DNA of 28,424 nt from an uncultured Collinsella sp. (lineage in GTDB: Bacteria > Actinomycetota > Coriobacteriia > Coriobacteriales > Coriobacteriaceae), in contig URKU01000018.1 in the NCBI GenBank assembly GCA_900548515.1, forward strand, positions 1 through 28,424, in the 5' to 3' direction. The notes under the pieces are model-generated. The model searched no databases. It was given only the letters and a program-made list of their open reading frames with translations, and was not told the origin of the DNA. The first letter of the stretch is position 1. Each line of letters begins with the position of its first letter. Both the position numbers and the translations under genes were made by a program. Positions 23,260 through 28,424 of this stretch are shown here, one piece after another.

Positions 23260-23286
23260 CCCAAACTAATTTTTAGGAAGGCACCC

Positions 23287-23940
23287 ATGACCCCCGCACA
23301 GATTGAGTTTTACAAGCGCCTAGCACACGGCCTGGCGCTCCAATTTGGCCCCAACTGCGAAGTCGTCGTCCACGATCTGGAGACCGAGGACGTGGACCAC
23401 TCCATCGTAGTGATCGAAAACGGCCACGTCAGCGGGCGCAAACTGGGTGACGGCCCCAGCCATATCGTGTTTGAGTCCATGCACGAGGGCACCACCGACG
23501 TGCACGACCGCGAGCCATACCTCACCAAAACCACCGATGGCAAGCTGCTCAAGTCCTCTACCATCTTTATCCGCAACGACGAGGGCAAGCCCGTCGGCAT
23601 TTTGGGCATCAACTTTGACATTACGCTCATGAAGGCTTTTGAGCGTTCGCTCGACGCCTTTACCGGCACCGGCGGCACGGGCTATACCGAGCCAGAGCCC
23701 ATTACCAAGAACATCGGCGACCTGCTCGAGGACCTGCTGCACGAGTGCGAGCAGTTTGTGGGCAAGCCCGCGGCACTCATGACCAAAGACGAGCGTATTC
23801 GTGCCATTGGCTACCTCGACCGTCGCGGCGCCTTCCTCATTTCCAAGTCGAGCGAGCGCGCCTGCGAGTTCTTTGGCATCTCCAAGTACAGTTTTTATAG
23901 CTACCTCAATGAGGCCAAGGCGGCGGCCGGCGACAAGTAG
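23287..23940 (+). CDS. YheO/DauR-like transcriptional regulator (PAS-like + HTH)
   Basis: A 217-residue DNA-binding regulator. The N-terminal YheO-type PAS-like domain (about residues 5-118) includes the CEVVVHDLE opening, the LLKSSTIFIRNDEGKPVGIL region and GINFDIT. The C-terminal HTH_22-type domain (about 145-210) has the LDRRGAFLISKSSERACEFFG then ISKYSFYSYLN pattern. The ATG at 23287 is preceded by GGAAGG; an in-frame ATG ten codons earlier lacks such a site. DauR, a known member, controls amino-acid catabolism in Pseudomonas. Lying divergent from ygeX, this protein probably controls the ygeX-ygeY-ygeW operon in response to a pathway ligand. That is inferred from position. Confidence 0.9.
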   Translation: MTPAQIEFYKRLAHGLALQFGPNCEVVVHDLETEDVDHSIVVIENGHVSGRKLGDGPSHIVFESMHEGTTDVHDREPYLTKTTDGKLLKSSTIFIRNDEGKPVGILGINFDITLMKAFERSLDAFTGTGGTGYTEPEPITKNIGDLLEDLLHECEQFVGKPAALMTKDERIRAIGYLDRRGAFLISKSSERACEFFGISKYSFYSYLNEAKAAAGDK

Positions 23941-24023
23941 GCGCTCGCCTGGATTGCCCCTCCCCTTTTGGGCGCGAGTTCTGGAAAGCACGAATCCAAG
24001 ACCGAGCCGCTTGGGAAGTTCCA

Positions 24024-24029
24024 TATAAT
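24024..24029 (+). promoter_or_regulatory. Consensus -10 hexamer before the membrane protein gene
   Basis: TATAAT stands 34 nt upstream of the ATG at 24064. No good -35 was found at 16-18 nt spacing, so only the -10 is offered. Confidence 0.45.
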
Positions 24030-24063
24030 CGATGTCATTAGTATTTCGAAAGGATGGAACAGA

Positions 24064-25053
24064 ATGGCGTTGAGCAAGGCATCATGCACCGGTCGCGGAT
24101 TGATTCCGGCAATTGGTGGACATGTGCACCACATGTTCGATGAGAGTGAAGACGACCTGTTTTCGCTGAGCCTTGACGACGTGATGAATGATCGCCCGTG
24201 GACCGCCGACGAACTCATGGGCGGCGGCGGGGCCCGCCCGTCAAACCCCAATCCCGCACTTGCGCCTAAGACCGCATCTGCGCCGACTCCTGCGCAGTTG
24301 GCTGTTTCGACACCCGCGCCTACGCCCGCACCCACTTCGGCGCCCACGCCCGCTCCCCGCCCCGCAAGCGACCCGTCCGAGACGGCGGCATTTCTCGCTG
24401 CAGCGACGCAGGGCAAATCGGCCGACAGCACTGTTATGTACAGCGCCCAGCAGTTGCCTGTTCCTGCGGCACGCAAGCCTCCGGTCGCAAGGCTCGATGA
24501 GCCCGTTGCCCGTCAGGTTGCCTACGATTCCTGGGCTGCAGCCGATCTGGATGAGACCTCTACCGGCATGCCGGCGCTCGACGTTCCAGTTAACCCGCTT
24601 TTTGCCGCCAACACGAGCGCCACGGACAATGAGGGCGGTGCGACATATTCCGATTATTCCGATGACTATGCTGGCAACGGTCGCATCGAGACCGAGGACT
24701 ATGGCACCGCATCGAGCGATTATCTCAACGATCCGTACGCTGCCACGCCTGCACCGGAATATGACCCGGAGGCCGCGTCCGCGCCGGCGTATACCAAAAG
24801 CACGGGCGAAGAGCGCTTCGCCGATTATTACGCCGAGGAAAAGGCGCTGCGTTTCTCGGAATTTCCGCAGGCAGTCAAGGTTGCCTTTATCGCCATTATC
24901 ATTGCCCTGCTCGGTGTCATTGCGTTTGAGGGATTCCAGCTGTTCCGCGGCCCCACCGCGTCCGAATCGGCAACGCAGCAAAAAGAGGACGACAACCAGT
25001 ACCTGGACATCAACACCCTCAAGGGCGACCCCAACGACAGGGACGACGAGTAG
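24064..25053 (+). CDS. Single-pass membrane protein with Pro/Ala-rich region, unknown function
   Basis: Not recognised. The 329-residue protein begins with a short globular-looking stretch that includes DESEDDLFSLSLDDVMNDRP and WTADELMGGGG. It continues with a long disordered segment rich in Ala, Pro, Thr and acidic residues, including Ala-Pro-Thr repeats (about residues 65-100). A single hydrophobic helix (about 272-294, AFIAIIIALLGVIAFEGF) is near the C-terminus and a hydrophilic tail of about 35 residues follows. There is no signal peptide, so the bulk is likely cytoplasmic with the tail outside. The ATG at 24064 follows AAAGGA; an in-frame ATG 32 codons upstream lacks a site and would overlap the TATAAT. 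Confidence 0.75.
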   Translation: MALSKASCTGRGLIPAIGGHVHHMFDESEDDLFSLSLDDVMNDRPWTADELMGGGGARPSNPNPALAPKTASAPTPAQLAVSTPAPTPAPTSAPTPAPRPASDPSETAAFLAAATQGKSADSTVMYSAQQLPVPAARKPPVARLDEPVARQVAYDSWAAADLDETSTGMPALDVPVNPLFAANTSATDNEGGATYSDYSDDYAGNGRIETEDYGTASSDYLNDPYAATPAPEYDPEAASAPAYTKSTGEERFADYYAEEKALRFSEFPQAVKVAFIAIIIALLGVIAFEGFQLFRGPTASESATQQKEDDNQYLDINTLKGDPNDRDDE

Positions 25054-25123
25054 CGAGGGCTGAAGGCGGCCGCAGGATCCCGCATCCAGTACCGGCTTCT
25101 AAGTGCTGTTTTGTCATCCAGCT

Positions 25124-25178
25124 ACACTTTTCCGAAGTTTTAAGGTGCCTATTTCGACACTTTTCCGGATTTTATACT
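25124..25178 (+). promoter_or_regulatory. Direct repeat and -10 element before a small ORF
   Basis: ACACTTTTCCG occurs at 25124-25134 and 25157-25167, exactly 33 bp apart, each followed by a T-rich stretch. TATACT (25173-25178) is -10-like and lies 12 nt before an ATG. Transcription from it would start at about 25185, giving an almost leaderless mRNA. Confidence 0.4.
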
Positions 25179-25190
25179 CTGTCCCTCCAG

Positions 25191-25484
25191 ATGCGCTTTA
25201 CGGTGCAGGCGTTGGAAGAAGGGCCATGTGCCGCCGGCGGCCCACATGTTCTGCAGATCAAGCTGCTCGGAGACGGCTCGCGCGAGCCGTCCAGCTGGAA
25301 GCTTTTTGCCGACGGTGCGTGCGTTGCGGACGGATCCGGCGCCTTTGCCCGCGAGTGCTTCTGCGAGGGCGCCGAGGTGTTCCTGGACCTGTGTCGCGAC
25401 GCCGTGCACGCAGCCGAGCTGCACCAGTGGAGCCAGAGGGAGTACGAGCTGCTGAGCGCGGCGCGCGGGATTGCGGGGGTGTAG
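25191..25484 (+). CDS. Small ORF of 97 residues, unknown function, possibly leaderless
   Basis: Not recognised. The frame uses G/C-ending codons as the resident genes do. It encodes MRFTVQALEEG at the start and a C-terminal helix-like part (HQWSQREYELLSAARGIAGV). Five cysteines are present but in no known motif. There is no Shine-Dalgarno sequence before the ATG. A -10-like TATACT lies 12 nt upstream, which suits a leaderless message, a common feature in actinobacteria. A hairpin terminator begins 38 nt past its stop. A wrong frame cannot be excluded. Confidence 0.5.
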   Translation: MRFTVQALEEGPCAAGGPHVLQIKLLGDGSREPSSWKLFADGACVADGSGAFARECFCEGAEVFLDLCRDAVHAAELHQWSQREYELLSAARGIAGV

Positions 25485-25522
25485 GTGGGCAGATAAGCCA
25501 TCGGCAATTCCGAGATGGCAAG

Positions 25523-25551
25523 GGCCGGGAATTAGATTCCCGGCCTTTAAC
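25523..25551. terminator. Hairpin terminator between the small ORF and the DUF262 gene
   Basis: GGCCGGGAAT (25523-25532) and ATTCCCGGCC (25536-25545) form a perfect 10-bp stem with a 3-nt loop. On the plus strand TTT follows. It lies between the convergent ends of the 97-residue ORF and the 707-residue gene and may serve both. Confidence 0.75.
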
Positions 25552-27675
25552 CTAGCACTGCTTTATAAGATCGAGCACCGCGGGAATGTCATCGGCATTA
25601 CGAAGAGCAACATAGGTCGGTAGGCCTGGGCCAAATCCACCCTGCGTACGTTTGTCCTGGCACATGTCCTCTGGATCAATTAGGTCATCCACGCTCTTTG
25701 CCAGGCCGACGGCAATCCAGCCACCGTTGCTGGTCCTACCTTCTAACACGGCATGCAGTTTTCGCTTGCCCGACCTGAAGCCTACATAGTACTTGGCTAT
25801 GTAGGACTCCCACGAAGGGTTACCACTCAGAACGGACTCGCGCACCTCATCGAAAAGCTTCTGGTTGAGCCCACCTTCGGCAAAGGTGGGGTGGTTCTCA
25901 TGCAGAGTCCAGACAGGAGCCTCGTCAGGCTCCCCACGAGAAGGACGGTACTTGTCGACGACGTCTGCCGGAAGGTCGGGATACTTCCATATCTCGCACG
26001 CTTCTTTCGCCAGCTCGTCCGCGCGCTGCCCAATCTCTTCCTCACCCCATTTTTCATGCGAGACAATCGATTTGTTTAGGTAGAGCGGGCTGCACTTAAA
26101 TCCGACGTCAGGCAGATTGAGCTTGTCCGAGAACGACCGGTTTGAGTACTCCTGGTTGTAGCCCGTCAGCGTAAGATTTCCCAAGTTGTTGCACAGCCTG
26201 TCGTGGACGTCTTCCCAGTTCTCACCAAGCGATTCCTTCCAGCCGTGCTCATCATCAATCGTCTGGGGCATGATGTGCTCGATCTGGTAATCGTCGGCTG
26301 AGATGGACTCCTTCGGGTGGTGCCAGTTCTCCATGCGTTCCAGGTAATAGCGCTTTTTAGAGAAGCGGTTGTAGCAGTCACGCGCCTTAAACTCCTCGAC
26401 AAAATGCTCGTCTGTCGGAAAGTATGCGGTCATACCGCTGCTGTGGATAAGGAGCATCGCCGTAACGTACTCCTCGATATCGTCCTGCTGCTCGAGATTG
26501 CGATACATGCCGGCAAAGAAATTATTTAGGCCCGTGGTAAGTCTGCCGCAAACCGCTCGCCTGAACAGAAACGACTCGATAGTCTCGCAGATACGTAAAA
26601 ACGCATTGCGGTCTAGTCCATTCCCCTCGTAAACCGAATAAAGCAACATTAAGAGGGGCCTTATCTGCTTCACGTCGAGGCTTACGATTCTGCCGAACAC
26701 TCGGCGCAGTCCGTCGTCCTTCTCCTTACCAAGGAACAGACTGGCGTATCTATGTGCATACCCGCGCAGCTCCTTAAGCAGGCCCTCGGTGTCACCATCG
26801 TAGTCGTCGGCGAAATAGCGCTTAAACTCGTAGTAGGCCTCGTTCTCCTTCGGCATCCTATTGGGAACTTTAAGCCACAGCCAGTACCAGATAAATGCAT
26901 TGAACTCGTCCTCGCCGCCTTTTCCGAACAAGCACTCGAGTGGATGCCAATAACCCTCATAAAGCTTGGTCTGTTCGTCGTTGGGAAGCGACATTAGAAC
27001 GTAGTTACGGATGAGGTCAATGGGCGTGAGCGGCTTGCCCTTGGAGTTCATGGACTCAAATATGAGCTGGGCATTATCAACGCCAGCGGTGAGCTTAGTG
27101 TCGATGACCTGCACGCGGTTTAGCCCCGCCCAAAGCCTTGCCGGGTCAAATGATTTACCACGCATCTTCTCGCGGAAGAACGCATGGTTCTCGACAATCC
27201 GATCCGATTTTTCATCTGGCACGGGAGCCCCAGACACGATGGAGAACAGCGTCTCTTTATCGTCCTGCGAGAGCACCAGCTTGTAGCGTGCCAGACCGTT
27301 GTAGTCGTCATCGTTAAAGAGGTAATTTTTCCTCAGCGCCGAGATTTTGAGGTCGCCAAGGAAGCCAGCCTTGTCGGGGTTGCTCTCCAAATAGTCAGCC
27401 AAAGCTGCAATCATCAACGAAAACGTCGTCATGCGCTGCTGTCCGTCAATCAGAAGCACGCGCGAAATGCTCGTGGCAGAGCTCTCGGACTCGGGGATAT
27501 AAAGCATTGACCCCACGAAGTGCGATACGCCATCACGACCCGCTCGCATGACGTCATCCCAAAGCACCTCGCACTCTTTTACACTCCACGAGTAAACTCG
27601 CTGGTACACGGGAATGACAAACTGCATCTTCGCCACGCCCATAAGGTCGAGTAGATTTGCCTCGGTTGCTTTCAT
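25552..27675 (-). CDS. GmrSD-like DUF262/DUF1524 protein with C-terminal DUF5655-like domain
   Basis: A 707-residue protein of the group that includes type IV (modification-dependent) restriction enzymes of the GmrSD kind. The N-terminal DUF262 domain has IPVYQRVYSWS (residues 21-31) and the nucleotide-site signature Asp-Gly-Gln-Gln-Arg at 77-81. The DUF1524 HNH-nuclease-like domain has YQIEHIMPQT (463-472) and NNLGNLTLTGYN (496-507). The C-terminal part (about 600-707) resembles DUF5655, often annotated as a predicted transport or restriction-associated domain. A defence role against modified foreign DNA is likely but inferred. The gene is visibly richer in A/T than the ribosomal and catabolic blocks and lies divergent to an hsdS-like gene, as in a defence island. 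Confidence 0.88.
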   Translation of the reverse strand: MKATEANLLDLMGVAKMQFVIPVYQRVYSWSVKECEVLWDDVMRAGRDGVSHFVGSMLYIPESESSATSISRVLLIDGQQRMTTFSLMIAALADYLESNPDKAGFLGDLKISALRKNYLFNDDDYNGLARYKLVLSQDDKETLFSIVSGAPVPDEKSDRIVENHAFFREKMRGKSFDPARLWAGLNRVQVIDTKLTAGVDNAQLIFESMNSKGKPLTPIDLIRNYVLMSLPNDEQTKLYEGYWHPLECLFGKGGEDEFNAFIWYWLWLKVPNRMPKENEAYYEFKRYFADDYDGDTEGLLKELRGYAHRYASLFLGKEKDDGLRRVFGRIVSLDVKQIRPLLMLLYSVYEGNGLDRNAFLRICETIESFLFRRAVCGRLTTGLNNFFAGMYRNLEQQDDIEEYVTAMLLIHSSGMTAYFPTDEHFVEEFKARDCYNRFSKKRYYLERMENWHHPKESISADDYQIEHIMPQTIDDEHGWKESLGENWEDVHDRLCNNLGNLTLTGYNQEYSNRSFSDKLNLPDVGFKCSPLYLNKSIVSHEKWGEEEIGQRADELAKEACEIWKYPDLPADVVDKYRPSRGEPDEAPVWTLHENHPTFAEGGLNQKLFDEVRESVLSGNPSWESYIAKYYVGFRSGKRKLHAVLEGRTSNGGWIAVGLAKSVDDLIDPEDMCQDKRTQGGFGPGLPTYVALRNADDIPAVLDLIKQC

Positions 27676-27774
27676 TTACGCTTGTCCCCTTTCTTGTTTA
27701 CGCCGCTTGCGGTCAGTCCCCCACTGAACGAAAGACGCTAAAGACCAGAGCATCGAAGCGCTGGAGCAACCGGG

Positions 27775-28424
27775 ATGCTCGTCTCACTAGATTTTACAAC
27801 GCTTGTCGCGAATACAGTTGAAAGCCAATCCGGTTCCGATGGCTCCCCCTATGAGAAGAAGGTGGATGCCAAGGGTCGCGTGACTAGCGATAAGTGCATC
27901 GCGAACGAAGTGCCGTTTGAGGAGCTGCCCGAGGGGTGGGCTTGGGCAAGGCTGGAAACCGTATATAACTTCATTGATTACAGGGGTAAAACGCCTCACA
28001 AATCACCTTCAGGTGTTCGACTAATGACTGCGAGCAACATTCGCCAAGGCTATATTGATTACACACGCGAGGAGTATATTTCAGAAGACGAATATGCAAC
28101 ACGCTTGTCTCGCGGAGAGACCCACCGTGGCGATTTGCTGTTTACAACCGAAGCCCCGATGGGGTATTGCGCGATATGCGAAATGAAACGTTGCAGCTGT
28201 GGACAGCGTGTCATTACCCTTCAGAATTACGGCACAGTTGGTCCAGACAATGCCCTGTTCTGCCAAATAATTCTATCTCCACTGTTCCAAATTCAAGTTA
28301 AGGATCATGCCACGGGGACGACCGCAAAAGGAATCAAAGCAGCAGTGCTAAAAGAGCTATTTCTTCCGATTCCGCCTCTCGCCGAGCAGCGCCGCATCGT
28401 CGAGCGGGTGAACGAGCTCATGCC
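27775..28424 (+). CDS. hsdS: Type I restriction specificity subunit HsdS, N-terminally abridged, 3' end outside window
   Basis: HsdS subunits give type I restriction-modification enzymes their DNA target. The frame is open from 27742 and the ATG at 27775 has GGAG 8 nt upstream. The product opens MLVSLDFTTLVANT. It then enters the linker that normally precedes a target-recognition domain (GSDGSPYEKKVDAKGRV), then VPFEELPEGWAWARL, one recognition domain and the conserved end LPIPPLAEQRRIVERVNEL. The roughly 60 residues usual before that linker are missing. It looks like a half-length or rearranged hsdS. No hsdM or hsdR lies in the window; they may follow on the right. Confidence 0.8.
   Translation, partial: MLVSLDFTTLVANTVESQSGSDGSPYEKKVDAKGRVTSDKCIANEVPFEELPEGWAWARLETVYNFIDYRGKTPHKSPSGVRLMTASNIRQGYIDYTREEYISEDEYATRLSRGETHRGDLLFTTEAPMGYCAICEMKRCSCGQRVITLQNYGTVGPDNALFCQIILSPLFQIQVKDHATGTTAKGIKAAVLKELFLPIPPLAEQRRIVERVNELM

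Noticed and set aside
25149..25424. A 91-codon minus-strand frame opposite the 97-residue ORF
   Set aside because: Codon use fits the plus-strand frame better, and the -10 and terminator are oriented for the plus strand.

Overview
The window is a high-GC bacterial chromosome segment. Its gene content points to a gut actinobacterium of the Coriobacteriia, most likely Collinsella or a close relative. That placement is an inference from protein character, the actinobacterial ribosomal operon, Shine-Dalgarno-led starts and an anaerobic purine/selenium-molybdenum gene set. No rRNA or tRNA gene, CRISPR array or complete insertion sequence was seen.

Left edge (1-3900): the 3' part of a class A penicillin-binding protein with a Thr/Gly/Pro low-complexity tail, then leftward argR, a GT2-like glycosyltransferase and truA. 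Middle left (3960-13684): one leftward run of translation genes in the order rplE, rpsN, rpsH, rplF, rplR, rpsE, rpmD, rplO, secY, adk, map, infA, rpmJ, rpsM, rpsK, rpsD, rpoA, rplQ. It ends at a perfect UUCG-loop terminator. The run starts abruptly at rplE: rplX, rplN, rpsQ and the S10 part that normally precede it are not there. A candidate promoter and a structured leader sit there instead.

Middle right (13996-23937): a purine/uric-acid type catabolic block. Three maturation genes of the selenium-dependent molybdenum hydroxylase system (xdhC-like, yqeB, yqeC) lie between two copies of a long palindromic repeat. They are followed by mocA-hyuA and by the ygeX-ygeY-ygeW operon, and a YheO/DauR-like regulator is divergent from ygeX. 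In E. coli these genes form one cluster (ygeW-ygeX-ygeY-hyuA-yqeA-yqeB-yqeC-ygfJ/mocA-ygfK-ssnA-ygfM-xdhD). Related sets have been linked to anaerobic uric acid breakdown by gut bacteria. The oxidoreductase parts (ygfK, ssnA, xdhD) and carbamate kinase are not in this window. The parts seen would supply cofactor maturation (XdhC, YqeB, YqeC, MocA) and the ring-opening and C3-diamine end of the pathway (HyuA, YgeY, YgeW, YgeX).

Right edge (24064-28424): a single-pass membrane protein with a disordered Pro/Ala-rich domain, a small possibly leaderless ORF, and the more AT-rich edge of a defence region. That edge holds a 707-aa GmrSD-like DUF262/DUF1524 protein and, divergent from it, a type I restriction specificity subunit (HsdS) that lacks the usual N-terminal segment and runs off the window.

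The observations most worth checking are the broken ribosomal operon at rplE, the palindrome pair around the molybdenum-hydroxylase maturation genes, the regulator/operator region between ygeX and the YheO-like gene, and the truncated HsdS beside the GmrSD-like gene.
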